A stretch of DNA of 64,000 bases from Pseudomonas fluorescens (GCF_019212185.1 NZ_CP078138.1:1470501-1534500); one strand, 5' to 3'. Shown: positions 17,006 through 25,665, counted from the first letter of the stretch. Notes: generated by a model from the letters alone, not told the origin. Translations and numbers: made by a program.

Positions 17006-17413
17006 CTAGCGCATCTCCCTATGCGCTGCGAGGTGCTGCATCTCGGCTGTCCATAGTCTTAAAAAACGGCGCCAATCTCTCGCATAGCAGCCCTGCTGCA
17101 AACGGGTAGATCCAGTACTCGCTTCTTCGAAACGAGTTTTCCAAGGTTCTGGTATGTGCTCGTCAAGCACGACTACAAAGTGGGATCCGCTGACTCCCTC
17201 GATTTCGGTTTCTGGAACACATTCACGTAGCTCATCAACCGACATGGCGACTGCATCGCCAATGGGGTCATCTCGATCTTGGCGCTCAATTTCATCAAGA
17301 ATCGCAAGGTACTGAATCGCTCGATCAGATCCGGGTTGCAGCCTTTCCAAATCCCACAATGCATAGCGACGCCTGCGTTCGCGCTGCCAGAGACGATTCG
17401 CGTCAATCATCAT
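17006..17413 (-). CDS. Hypothetical protein (135 aa), last gene of a three-gene operon
   Basis: Unknown. An arginine- and tryptophan-rich start (LWQRERRRRYALWDLERL) is followed by an acidic middle and a basic, Trp-rich C terminus (DWRRFLRLWTAEMQHLAAHR). No signal peptide or membrane segment. I chose the ATG at 17413 because it overlaps the stop of the preceding gene (ATGA). The operon is on the minus strand between the antitoxin scrap-yard and the ABC-3C system. Confidence 0.55.
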   Translation of the reverse strand: MMIDANRLWQRERRRRYALWDLERLQPGSDRAIQYLAILDEIERQDRDDPIGDAVAMSVDELRECVPETEIEGVSGSHFVVVLDEHIPEPWKTRFEEASTGSTRLQQGCYARDWRRFLRLWTAEMQHLAAHREMR

Positions 17414-17685
17414 TGTCCGCCATTCCAGGCCCCAGTGAGGTCGTGTATTCGATCTGCGATTTGAGGTATTTTGGAGAGGATACGGCAACGCGTGTTGTCG
17501 ACAAATTCTTCTATCAAGTACATAGCTTCGCCGACATCCAGTTCGAGCTGCTGCACCGCTTCGTCCGAAGTCCGAATCGCCCCGTCACCATCCCATTCTT
17601 CGATGATGATTTTCTTAGGGGGCTTTCTCACATGTGGTCTCCATTGGTTCTGATTCTGTGAGCCGTTCGATGCCTGTAGATCCAC
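17410..17685 (-). CDS. Hypothetical protein (91 aa), middle gene of a three-gene operon
   Basis: Unknown. A basic N-terminal part (RPHVRKPPKKIIIEEWDGDG) precedes an alpha-helical part (AVQQLELDVGEAMYLIEEFV, CRILSKIPQIADRI). The GTG start at 17685 has only a weak ribosome site, so the real start may be internal. Coupled to the next gene by a four-base overlap and 11 bp after the gene before it. Confidence 0.5.
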   Translation of the reverse strand: MDLQASNGSQNQNQWRPHVRKPPKKIIIEEWDGDGAIRTSDEAVQQLELDVGEAMYLIEEFVDNTRCRILSKIPQIADRIHDLTGAWNGGQ

Positions 17686-17696
17686 GGTGGTAGGTT

Positions 17697-17978
17697 TTAG
17701 AGATCTGGATAATCATCAAGCCTAAGGCTAGGAGTACCCCCGTCCTCTGGCTCGTACTTAGGCGTGTGTATCACTCCTGCTTCAGCATCGGCACGCATCT
17801 GCTCGAGTTCTTTGTGAAATGCTTTGTCCTGAACCGAAGGTTTGCTGGTGTACGGCTTTCGTTCAGGTACTGGCTTGGCTGCATAAGTCGTTACAGCGTC
17901 TGGGTCGTGCTGTAGTTTTTCTTGAACTTGTGATTCCAGCATCGCACGTAGCGCGTCTTTGTCGGGACGATTAAGCAA
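17697..17978 (-). CDS. Hypothetical protein (93 aa), first gene of a three-gene operon
   Basis: Unknown. Highly charged and probably partly disordered: an N-terminal helix (MLNRPDKDALRAMLESQVQE), a Pro/Lys-rich linker, a second helix (AFHKELEQMRADAEAG) and an acidic tail. The start is TTG at 17978, supported by AGGAG seven bases upstream. The three genes of this group are tightly packed and probably work together; small size and lack of membrane segments suggest cytoplasmic proteins. Confidence 0.5.
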   Translation of the reverse strand: MLNRPDKDALRAMLESQVQEKLQHDPDAVTTYAAKPVPERKPYTSKPSVQDKAFHKELEQMRADAEAGVIHTPKYEPEDGGTPSLRLDDYPDL

Positions 17979-18388
17979 TTTGGTACTCCTAGTTGGCAGT
18001 CAGGAACTGAGTGTTCGATTGGCTCATTGGCTGGATGATGAGAGAGGAATCGTCGATATAGATTGCGGAATTGCAATAATGGATTAACAGCCACACTAGC
18101 ATGTGTGAGCCTACCAAGCCTTAGCAGCAACCGCCTGTGGTCAATGACGTTATCAAGTGTGAAAATGGAAAATACAGGACGCATGTCTCAGCCTCCCGCT
18201 GGGAGACGGCCTCGGTTTCGCGAGGCGGGCTTTCAACAAGAAGCAACTACTTGCAGTTGCCTGCCTTTCGATATCCTGCCGCCTGGGCCTCAGATTCTGA
18301 CGTGAAGGAGACCTGATTTTTTTCAGACACCTGACCATCGCCAGGGCATCCCATTGAAAGGTGGTACACCGGGCTCTTCCGGTTACCG

Positions 18389-18553
18389 ATGATCACACCT
18401 GTCCCGGTCACGCTCGCGAGGGTACGAGGGGTAATTCGGCGTCTGCGTCTATGCGTGTCTGCGCACGCACTTGAACGCCTGCCACAGGCAACCTCGGTGG
18501 AGGATTACGAAGCCCTGATGCCTTGGAACTGCTCGCTCGGATCGCCTTGCTAA
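18389..18553 (+). pseudogene. Possible remnant of an IS66-type transposase C terminus
   Basis: A 54-codon frame contains HALERLPQATSVEDYEALMPWNC, which resembles the conserved tail of IS66 transposases (rLP..t...yeaLmPWN). Nothing else of the element is recognisable. The rest of the 890-bp gap between 17979 and 18866 shows no feature I can support. Confidence 0.3.
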
Positions 18554-18866
18554 CGCGCCGCCTATTTTTGAATAGGTGGGGGGATGGAGCGCTTACGATG
18601 CTTTTCTGTGGATTGAGGCAGTGATGGCGAGGACAATCCACGCGGTATCTGATTATGATGAAAGTAGACTGCTTCGCGAGTACGGTCAGGAGATAAACTT
18701 TAGTATCAATCCTTTCATTTTGAGTTTGTAAGAAAAGCCAGGTAGTGACCTACTCAGACGCACAAAATTCGCACATGTAGCCCTTTCATAGTCGATTAAT
18801 AATACGAGTGTCCAGTAATAAAAAATATCCATCGAAAATGGTTGGGTTCTAGTTGAGTTGTGCTTT

Positions 18867-20474
18867 TCAAGAGTCTGATGTTTTGGTTTTCCATTTGTTA
18901 TTGAAAGCCAGTCGATCTTTATCAAGCTTTATAAACATTGATGTGCTTAGAGTTGACTGGGTTTCTTTGCTGTATTTTGTGATTTCATCAATGGATATGA
19001 ATATTTGTTTAGAAGATTTTTTGTAGATGCTGACGAGTCTTTCTATGGCGGGTGTATCCATGTTTTTAAAAAGTAGACTGTCATGAATTAGCGCTGGCAG
19101 CGCAGTTTCATTTAGGAAGGTTATGTCTAATGCGATCATGTTGGCAAAACCTTTCCCTGTGCCTCGATCATCGCCATGATCAAATTTATAGTCTGTTGTG
19201 CTGAATGAAATAGCTGGGGTGATTGAGTCTTTTGAGTAAATTAATTCGATGACTTCCTTCATGCCAATATTTAAGCTAGATTCAATCGCCAATAAAGAAG
19301 TTATCAGCTCGGAATTTATGGTCTGTTTAAGAGCTTTTATTTCGGCTAGGCTTTCTGTATTTAATGTCCAATACAGTTTTTGTTGGTTTATGTCGTTTTG
19401 AAGACGATCTAGTTCGATTAGTCGCTCAAGTAAATTAACAGCATCTTCTTTTGAGTCAACGATCTTCAAAAGCTCGGCATCGACTTTTTCTATATCAGCT
19501 TTCGCTGATGATATTGCTTCAATCAATACGCTTTGCTCTTCCTTAAGCTGCTTTTTTAGTATGTTCGTTATCCCCTTGTGAAAGCTTTCAACTTCGAGAA
19601 GTTTTTCAGAGTCGATTTCGGGGAAAAATGTTTGGACGGTTTGAAAGGATTTGCTATTCCTTATTTTTCCATTGGCAAGGTTTGACTCTATTCGGTTTAG
19701 TTGGATTTGCAAGTTTGATTTAATTTCAACTAGTTTGTCTTTTTCATTTTTCAGTTCAAGGTTTCGTTCGTTAATGATTGATTTTATGTCTGTGACGTTG
19801 CGTTTAAGTGCTTCTTTAATTGAGTTGATTTCTTCAGATAGCTCAAGAAGAACGGCATCGGTTTTTAAAAGCTGAGGCTTGGTTAGCTTCTTTACCGCTC
19901 CAGAGTTGAAAGTTCCTGATATGTCTTTGGATTTTTTTTGAGCAATTGTTCGTTGGTCTTCTAGTTGGGCAATAGTCCAATACCGGTTGAACATTTTCAG
20001 TAGGCGCTTTCTAACAGCTTCCCATTTTTCTCGGGAGGCGATATCAAGTGGGCGCTTGTGATTATAATTGTTTCTTTGATAAATTCTGAAGAAGCCGCTG
20101 ACGCAATCACGAAAGGATATTTCATTCAGTTTGGAGAGATATTTTTCTTTGAGGAAGCTGGTAAATTCGCGGATCGACAACGGACGATTTTCGTTGACAT
20201 AATACACCGTATCTGGAGTTTCAGTATTCCGGACAAATGAGTGAATTTTTTCAAATAGAAACTCAATTGAAATTTCAATGTGGCCTACGTTTTTTATCAC
20301 GTCATCACATTTAGTGGGAAAGTCGCTACCGCCAAAGGCAAAGTCAATAAGCATTAAAACTGAGGATTTACCAATTGAATTGTGTGCGTCATCAGCACCA
20401 ATAATTGCGTTAAGTCCGGGTTTGAAGTGGAGAGTTGATTGAATGAGCTTGGCGCAAACAATTGATTTAAGCAA
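18867..20474 (-). CDS. ABC-3C system ATPase (DUF2326-type, SMC/RecF-like)
   Basis: A 535-residue ABC ATPase of the kind that forms ABC-three-component conflict systems. The N terminus has a P-loop variant GADDAHNSIGKSS (residues 26-38). A long coiled coil fills roughly residues 190-390 (ELSEEINSIKEALKRN, LKNEKDKLVEIKSNLQIQL, EEQSVLIEAISSAKADIEK). The C-terminal half carries the DHGDDRGTGKGFANMIALD segment typical of DUF2326 and a Walker B-like strand LPALIHDSLLF followed by IFISIDE. It overlaps the small middle gene by eight bases. AT-rich composition stands out from all neighbours and points to recent transfer. In such systems the ATPase is thought to sense or process DNA and control the effector; this is from the family description, not shown for this one. 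Confidence 0.82.
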   Translation of the reverse strand: MLKSIVCAKLIQSTLHFKPGLNAIIGADDAHNSIGKSSVLMLIDFAFGGSDFPTKCDDVIKNVGHIEISIEFLFEKIHSFVRNTETPDTVYYVNENRPLSIREFTSFLKEKYLSKLNEISFRDCVSGFFRIYQRNNYNHKRPLDIASREKWEAVRKRLLKMFNRYWTIAQLEDQRTIAQKKSKDISGTFNSGAVKKLTKPQLLKTDAVLLELSEEINSIKEALKRNVTDIKSIINERNLELKNEKDKLVEIKSNLQIQLNRIESNLANGKIRNSKSFQTVQTFFPEIDSEKLLEVESFHKGITNILKKQLKEEQSVLIEAISSAKADIEKVDAELLKIVDSKEDAVNLLERLIELDRLQNDINQQKLYWTLNTESLAEIKALKQTINSELITSLLAIESSLNIGMKEVIELIYSKDSITPAISFSTTDYKFDHGDDRGTGKGFANMIALDITFLNETALPALIHDSLLFKNMDTPAIERLVSIYKKSSKQIFISIDEITKYSKETQSTLSTSMFIKLDKDRLAFNNKWKTKTSDS

Positions 20475-20688
20475 TATTGATCACTCCCGTTGTATAATTT
20501 ACGTTGATCTTGCCTAGGGCAAAGAGTAAGTCTAAGGCGTCAATGTATTCGGAAATGTCGAAAAAACTATTTTTTTTTAATTCGTATAAACTCTGAACGC
20601 TATCCTCTTCTTCGAGAAACTCTAAGATTTTGGCTGCTTTCAAAAGGCAGCTTTCGTCGAGCGATATTATTTTATTTGGCATTAACAT
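20467..20688 (-). CDS. ABC-3C system middle component, MC6-like
   Basis: A 73-residue protein: MLMPNKIISLDESCLLKAAKI, a helical middle, then EYIDALDLLFALGKINVN. The ALDLLFALG.I motif and the size fit the MC6 type of middle component, a winged-helix-like adaptor that links ATPase and effector. It overlaps the upstream HNH gene by seven bases and the ATPase gene by eight, so all three are translated as one coupled unit. Confidence 0.75.
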   Translation of the reverse strand: MLMPNKIISLDESCLLKAAKILEFLEEEDSVQSLYELKKNSFFDISEYIDALDLLFALGKINVNYTTGVINIA

Positions 20689-21458
20689 TCAGAGAAGATC
20701 TCGCAATTCTGGATGAAATAAGAAACAAGTACTTCTGATTTGGCTCGGTCTTTAATTCCAGTATTTGTCATGAACCATTCGCACATGTTTTCAAATATTT
20801 CGTTTTGGTTGAATCCTTGCATTAGTAATAGCGTGTAATAACTTTTAACTTGAGAGCAAATAAAAAGAGATTTTGCTTTTTCTTCCATTTCTAATTTTTT
20901 AAGCGAGTCTCTGATTGGAGTGAAAAAGCTTAGGATGTATTGTGATATTTTCATCTCGTTTAGTAAGCCTAGTGTCTCGTCTTTTTTTTCAGAAAGCTTC
21001 AAGGCTGCAAATGACAGAGATGTGTTTTTTATATCAATATCGCTGAGCTTTTCTATGTCTCTAGCTACGGTTGATATATCTTTATGAAGAGTTTGTTTGT
21101 CCCATGTTTGAGACAGTATCTTTATCTTGTTGATTGTTTTTTTTATCTCGACTAGCTGTCGATATTCTTCGACCGTTTTCTTTGTGTCGTATATTTTATG
21201 GCATTCTTTGCAGAGTGCTATAAAGTTTTCCTCGCAATCTATATTGATTGAGAGTCTTACTTCGTGTTTAAGTATAATTTGCTCATGAGGCGTAGCGTTT
21301 AATGGGTAGATGTGAGCAACGTCGAATACTCGCACCGATTTTTCATTGCGCTTAACCATGAGACTACGATTACAGAGAGGGCAAGACCCTTGGACTTCAC
21401 AGAGTAAACTCATCTTCACTGTGTCATTGACATTTGCTCTCCTAAGCTGGTCTGACAA
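20682..21458 (-). CDS. ABC-3C system effector: HNH endonuclease with C-terminal ABC-3C domain
   Basis: A 258-residue protein. The N-terminal 90 residues form an HNH nuclease with a zinc ribbon: CPLC (26-29), FDVAHIYPL with the catalytic His at 49, Asn78 in EENFIAL, and CKECH (83-87). The remaining helical part (IKDRAKSEVLVSYFIQNCEIF at the end) is the C-terminal domain shared by ABC-3C effectors, which ties it to the ATPase complex. Start TTG at 21458 has GGAG seven bases upstream. The likely role is cutting nucleic acid on an invasion signal; activity is inference from intact motifs. Confidence 0.8.
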   Translation of the reverse strand: MSDQLRRANVNDTVKMSLLCEVQGSCPLCNRSLMVKRNEKSVRVFDVAHIYPLNATPHEQIILKHEVRLSINIDCEENFIALCKECHKIYDTKKTVEEYRQLVEIKKTINKIKILSQTWDKQTLHKDISTVARDIEKLSDIDIKNTSLSFAALKLSEKKDETLGLLNEMKISQYILSFFTPIRDSLKKLEMEEKAKSLFICSQVKSYYTLLLMQGFNQNEIFENMCEWFMTNTGIKDRAKSEVLVSYFIQNCEIFSEC

Positions 21459-21721
21459 GTTGAAGCTCCATCAAATCTAAAAATAGTCAAGGATTGAATT
21501 TATTGATGCCTTGAGACATGTCACTCATGTTGAGCTACGCGCCGTACGTACTGTGTTCCAAGATGAGGCCCTTTGTCATGCCCTAGTCTTTCATGCTCTA
21601 ACGCTACTGTTTTGCCATCATTTTGTCTAGCAAACCAGGGTGGACGGACGAAGTGAACACGTAAAATGGCGACAAAGCCTAAATTGGAAGCCAGGGCGTC
21701 TATCGACACGGCGATAGTGCT

Positions 21722-21751
21722 CACATCCACATCCACATCCACATCCACATC
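21722..21751. repeat. Hexanucleotide microsatellite (CACATC)5
   Basis: Five perfect copies of CACATC. On the minus strand they form the first codons of a 75-codon frame ending at 21521 (ATGGATGTGGATGTG and so on, giving Asp-Val repeats). The frame has no proven coding value. Confidence 0.9.
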
Positions 21752-21796
21752 GCCCGGCGCCGGTTAGATAGTAGCGCTAAATGCAGAAATCGCTAT

Positions 21797-21816
21797 TTCG
21801 GGCCCCCCGGCCCGGC
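21797..21816 (+). repeat. Hairpin repeat, copy 7 of 7
   Basis: TTCGGGCC-CCC-GGCCCGGCT preceded by CGCTA, downstream (on the plus strand) of the ABC-3C operon promoter region. The gap 21459-21942 otherwise shows only the microsatellite. Confidence 0.65.
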
Positions 21817-21942
21817 TCACGTCGTCAGGCGAGCACCTCCATAACGATGGCGGCACTATTTTTGAGTCGTCTATCCCTCGATGATAGGTACCCTGCCAAA
21901 CATCGCGACAGGTCTCGAAGGATAGGTGCCGACAGCCTAACG

Positions 21943-22761
21943 TCATTTCAATAAGGCAACCGATTTCTCAAGCGATTTATCCTTGCGAACGATATTCAAT
22001 TTTATTGATTGCCCGTCATGGATTCCAATCAGCCTGGACACATCTTCCGGCGTTGAGACTTTTTCGCCGGCCATCAACACAATTACATCGCCGGGAAGAA
22101 TGTCGCTCAGGTAAGCCGGACTGCCATCGACGATGGTCTCCACAACGTATCCCTGGTTGGTCTGCAATGCCTGGCGCTCGGCATCGTTAAGGCTGCGACC
22201 AAAGATCCCCAGGCTGAAGCGACGCTTGATGAAGTAGGCCGCACCGTAATCCGAGCGATTGACCGTAACCGGGATGTAGGTGGTATTCGTGCCGTATGTT
22301 GTTGTCGTCGAATTACCATAGGCCGTGACAGGCCCGCCAGCCCCGTAAGCGGTAGCTGATCCACTCGAATAGGAGGTATTTGTTGTCGGCATCGTGAGGG
22401 GCACGCTGGAGGTCACTGAGCCGGTGTATTTGGGTGTGAAGATGAGTACTAGATCGGCTCCGACGAGTCGCCCTTGCTCGATGGCATCATCCTCGGACTC
22501 GCTTTCACCACTGTTGAACATCGCGCTGCCGATTGGGATATAGCCGCGTTTGAGGTAGTCACTCTGGATCTGCTTACCATCAGTAAACGTCATCCGTTCG
22601 ACCAAGGGTTGTGTCGGAGCCGGTACTGCGCGCACTTTGGCGATTTCCTCCGGTGTGGCCCCAGTGACTGGTATGTAGAAGGATTTGTAGTTGCTGGCGC
22701 AGCCTGAAAGCACAAGCGAAGTCAGCGCCATGAGCGCGTACTGCTTTAATTTTCCCTTCAT
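21943..22761 (-). CDS. Lipoprotein with C-terminal PDZ domain
   Basis: A signal peptide with a lipobox (ALMALTSLVLSGC, Cys at about 20) marks an exported lipoprotein. The middle is a Thr/Ser/Tyr/Gly-rich low-complexity region (SSGSATAYGAGGPVTAYG, TTTTYGTNTTY). The last 90 residues form a PDZ-like domain (GYVVETIVDGSPAYLSDIL, PGDVIVLMAGEKV, DGQSIKLNIVRKDK). I chose the ATG at 22761, with GAGGGG seven bases upstream. Function unknown; PDZ lipoproteins often scaffold envelope proteins. It is monocistronic. Confidence 0.72.
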   Translation of the reverse strand: MKGKLKQYALMALTSLVLSGCASNYKSFYIPVTGATPEEIAKVRAVPAPTQPLVERMTFTDGKQIQSDYLKRGYIPIGSAMFNSGESESEDDAIEQGRLVGADLVLIFTPKYTGSVTSSVPLTMPTTNTSYSSGSATAYGAGGPVTAYGNSTTTTYGTNTTYIPVTVNRSDYGAAYFIKRRFSLGIFGRSLNDAERQALQTNQGYVVETIVDGSPAYLSDILPGDVIVLMAGEKVSTPEDVSRLIGIHDGQSIKLNIVRKDKSLEKSVALLK

Positions 22762-23158
22762 TCCTTGACCCCTCAAATGCAAAAACTCGCTAAGTTATTG
22801 AACCTTTCCCAGCTCCTACTGCTATCTGAGTAACAGTAAGAATATAGCTGTTGTGGCGAGCAGTGCCCCTGTGTGTAAGCGGTGATAGGATTATGACCCG
22901 AGCTGCCGGAATCCATTGCCCCATTCGAATACTCAGGCAACGATGGCTAGCGCGGGATTTCAGAGGGTGGGTATGGGGGGCAGTCAAAATCAGCCGGCTG
23001 GGTCAACTTTCAATCAGCGCCAACAACCCGATCTCTGGCTTGCTCGCGGTCTGATCTGTTGTCTCGACAAACGAGTCCTATCAATCGACCGAACCACTTC
23101 ATGCCGCAGTCCTGATTTGGTGTTCCGTGGCAGCATTTTCAGCGATGTGCAGGATATG

Positions 23159-23629
23159 TTAAATGATTGAGCGAGTAGCAGCGAGATATTGGACAATTTG
23201 CTCGAGTCCCGTTCTGCATGCGATGAGATCACGTGGTCGACCACTCAGACCACGATTCTTGCTGCTTATCCAGATCTTTGCATTTTGCTCGGTTCCTACA
23301 AGCGCGAGCAATGACTGATACAACTCAACCAAGAGCATGCCTCGGCTCCGCGCTTCGGTGCTAGGTTCAAGCAGTTCATGTCCGTGACGCAGACGCAGCA
23401 CAGTGGAAACCTGCTCGCCCAAGACAGCTGCCAGATCAGTGTCATCAAGCCCCAACCCTTCTCCGGCTCGGATAAAAGCTTTGCCAAGTACAGCGTTTTC
23501 AGCGCTCGATGTGACTGATTTCATGCTCCACCATATCTGTGATGACTGGTCTGTGATGACCGAATTTATCAATCCTTCTCCATCGACCAGTATGGCCTCT
23601 TCTGACCGACGACTAAATTGATCCTTCAA
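23159..23629 (-). CDS. Second MbcA/ParS/Xre-like antitoxin (DUF2384 type)
   Basis: The protein has a helix-turn-helix-like half (VLGKAFIRAGEGLGLDDTDL, AAVLGEQVSTVLRLRHG) and the C-terminal pattern of the MbcA/ParS family: LLVELYQSLLALVGTEQNAK, ISSKNRGLSGRPRDLI and GLEQIVQYLAATR. It is only distantly related to the antitoxin at 16023. The start is unclear: TTG at 23629 lacks a ribosome site and translation may begin at the internal ATG of MKSVTSSAENAV. No RES toxin gene is adjacent on either side. It may be an orphan antitoxin or a regulator. Confidence 0.65.
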   Translation of the reverse strand: MKDQFSRRSEEAILVDGEGLINSVITDQSSQIWWSMKSVTSSAENAVLGKAFIRAGEGLGLDDTDLAAVLGEQVSTVLRLRHGHELLEPSTEARSRGMLLVELYQSLLALVGTEQNAKIWISSKNRGLSGRPRDLIACRTGLEQIVQYLAATRSII

Positions 23630-23771
23630 TGTTCTGAATTACTCCACTCGTGAACGGCTCCAGCAGCCATGCAATCAATGGTCTGTAAGGTAATTTTGTG
23701 CTTTGTAACACTGCTTACGTTACAGCGCACAAAGCTACGTTACAGACTCCAGAAGGCGAGGGGGGAGGCAG

Positions 23772-23880
23772 GCAAGCGGAGCGCGCAGGCGTGCGGATGG
23801 AAGCCCGAAGGGCCAAGACCAACGCCTTGCGCGTGGGCTTGGTTTACGACAGCCATCTCCGACCAGGGGCACGCCCAAAA
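23772..23880 (+). repeat. Intergenic repeat family, copy 1
   Basis: About 109 bp (AGCGGAGCGCGCAGGCGTG, GGATGGAAGCCCG-AGGGCC, GGTTTACGACAGCC, GGGGCACGC) that align along their whole length with 24854-24962 on the same strand. Such GC-rich, partly self-complementary segments recur in bacterial genomes next to small variable genes and are often mis-called as proteins. The two copies flank the gene at 24032-24721. Confidence 0.65.
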
Positions 23881-24031
23881 CAATGGCCTCTCAGCTAGAA
23901 GCCTTATCAAAGGCCCTCGCCCAGAGGCGCATGGCGTTGTCTTTGGCTATTACAGCGAAATCAACTCTTGGGAGTGCGATGACATGCCATCCTACTGCCG
24001 CCGCCATGTGCGGGGCTTAAACAACCATTAC

Positions 24032-24721
24032 TTACCAGCCCGCATAATGAGTAACCATGTGGCCCCAGGCTGAGAGCGCCGGCCCATTTCTGCGAAGAAT
24101 ATTCATTGCCTCGGCGGCAGGAATTTTCGTCGGACAGCCCCCAATCAGATATGTCTTGTCTTTGCCCTGGTTGTACAAGTGCATGATCGTTAAAACCATG
24201 ATCTGTTGCAGCGGCGACATTGCGCGATAGCTTTTGCGCATTGCTTTCAAGTATTCAGGGACGGGCTCTTCTCCGTCAGCCCAATCGAAGCCGCGAGGCC
24301 GCAAGTTGTAATGGCTACCTTCACTACCATAGGCGCGTTCGACGTACTCAAAACACCCCTCAAGCGAGTAAGCCTCTACGATTCCCCACACTGATTGTCC
24401 AAAAATATTTTCGCGCTCTGATGCACTGGAGAACGTAGACATGGAAGCTCCGCAAACCATCGACAGCGCCGTAAGCTCAGCACCGTCCATACAAGGCACT
24501 TTATCCACCATATCGACCAATGCCCAGTTGGGAAAACGGCCAGCAGCGAACGTGGGGTTAACTGCCGCGTAGGCAGCCAGGGCGACTGGTTGAAGTGAGT
24601 GGTGGTTGTAGGCTTGGCTGGCAGTGTGAACATCCGTGAATGCCCATACACCTTCCGAAAGTTGGTGGACGCCAATAGCAGACAAAAGGCCTTTGGCCTT
24701 ATCAACGTAGTCGTTGTTCAC
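24032..24721 (-). CDS. Hypothetical protein (229 aa)
   Basis: I do not recognise the family. The protein looks globular and cytoplasmic, with Trp- and Tyr-rich segments (VWAFTDVHTASQAYNHHSLQ, FPNWALVDMVDKVPCMDGAE, GSHYNLRPRGFDWADGEEPV) and a helical C-terminal half. No signal peptide or clear membrane span. The start chosen is GTG at 24721 with GAGG about nine bases upstream; an open frame continues to 24802. It is bracketed by two copies of a repeat, and downstream lie two related unknown genes, so it may belong to a variable toxin/immunity-type locus. That is only a guess from context. Confidence 0.55.
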   Translation of the reverse strand: MNNDYVDKAKGLLSAIGVHQLSEGVWAFTDVHTASQAYNHHSLQPVALAAYAAVNPTFAAGRFPNWALVDMVDKVPCMDGAELTALSMVCGASMSTFSSASERENIFGQSVWGIVEAYSLEGCFEYVERAYGSEGSHYNLRPRGFDWADGEEPVPEYLKAMRKSYRAMSPLQQIMVLTIMHLYNQGKDKTYLIGGCPTKIPAAEAMNILRRNGPALSAWGHMVTHYAGW

Positions 24722-24853
24722 GATTCGATTTCCTCGTCGCTGTTGGGCGCCCAATTCGCTACTGTCCTGTAAAGGTACCCGTCCTATTTCGGAGATACGC
24801 AAACTGGGTTGATCGCTTCCCTCATCCCGTCAGGTTATGGCGCCGTCATTGAG

Positions 24854-24962
24854 GTAAGCGGAGCTCGCGGGCGTGAGGATGGATGCCCGTAGGGCCGATT
24901 CGCCGGCGCTTGCGCCAGAGGCTCGGTTCACGACAGCCGAACCCTCCCGGGGCACGCGCTAA
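24854..24962 (+). repeat. Intergenic repeat family, copy 2
   Basis: Second copy of the repeat at 23772 (AGCGGAGCTCGCGGGCGTG, GGATGGATGCCCGTAGGGCC, GGTTCACGACAGCC, GGGGCACGC). Confidence 0.65.
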
Positions 24963-24981
24963 CGCAAGTCGTTCATTGGAC

Positions 24982-25575
24982 TTAGAACTTCACGTCATCA
25001 TTAAAACCAAAATCATAAGGATCGTCTGGGGCCTGAAGCTCTTCCTGAGTGGCTGGCCCGAAAATATTCACAGGATCCCACTCATCCCAAAACAGAAACA
25101 TATCCGCCGTATACTCTGTAATACCTAAATCATTGGTTTTCAGGATTTCGGGGGCGTATTTTCTAAATGCCCTGCAACTTTCGAATGTATTATCTACAAA
25201 AATATCCGCAATAAATATTACTATCCAAGATTCATATATCACGCAAGAAGCAATATCCTCCCAAGCGGTAACAAATTTTTTGTATTGACGTTCGTTTAAT
25301 TGGGTGTCGTATGCGATGACAAGTGTTCCCTCAGAGGCATGCAGCAGTTTCACAGGTGCAAGTATGCCTTTGATGATGGCTTTTTCAATCAAGTAGATTA
25401 CTTGAGTGTCGGGGATGCCTCCCCAAAGAACAGCAAATTTCTGCATGCATAGAGCGTCAAGGAGTTTGTGGTTAACATCTCTAACCTGCTGTGTGCTGAA
25501 GATGGTGTAAGCCCCATCTCCATATTCGTCGTGGGGATAGTCGTGTTCAGTATAAAGCACTCGGGAATAGATCAT
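24982..25575 (-). CDS. Hypothetical protein (197 aa), paralogue of 25666-26325
   Basis: Unknown acidic, Trp/Tyr-rich cytoplasmic protein. It shares a framework with the neighbouring gene: FAVLWGG....VIYLIEKAIIKGILAPVKLL here against FAVMSGD....VTAALERAYILGAMSPVKLI there, then a second half with FW.....E and LGI. Start ATG at 25575 follows AAGGTG; a GTG at 25584 is also possible. Two diverged tandem copies of a small acidic protein are typical of immunity genes in polymorphic toxin loci, but no toxin gene is visible. Confidence 0.6.
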   Translation of the reverse strand: MIYSRVLYTEHDYPHDEYGDGAYTIFSTQQVRDVNHKLLDALCMQKFAVLWGGIPDTQVIYLIEKAIIKGILAPVKLLHASEGTLVIAYDTQLNERQYKKFVTAWEDIASCVIYESWIVIFIADIFVDNTFESCRAFRKYAPEILKTNDLGITEYTADMFLFWDEWDPVNIFGPATQEELQAPDDPYDFGFNDDVKF

Positions 25576-25665
25576 GAAACGCACCTTTTGGTAAAGCTAC
25601 GCTAATGACAATCGATGTGGGTAGGCCGGTGCCTTTAATGATGCGTGACCCTTTGGGCCAACGTA

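Noticed and set aside
18305..18340. ACCTGATTTTTTTCAG as a second copy of the antiporter junction sequence GCCTGATTTTCC
   Set aside because: The similarity is too short and low-complexity to be evidence of an attachment site.
18408..18641. 77-codon minus-strand frame
   Set aside because: No ribosome site or family pattern; overlaps the possible IS66 remnant on the other strand.
23669..24073. 134-codon plus-strand frame over a repeat
   Set aside because: Made of the intergenic repeat at 23772 and the antisense of the next gene; frames of this kind on such repeats are usually annotation artefacts.
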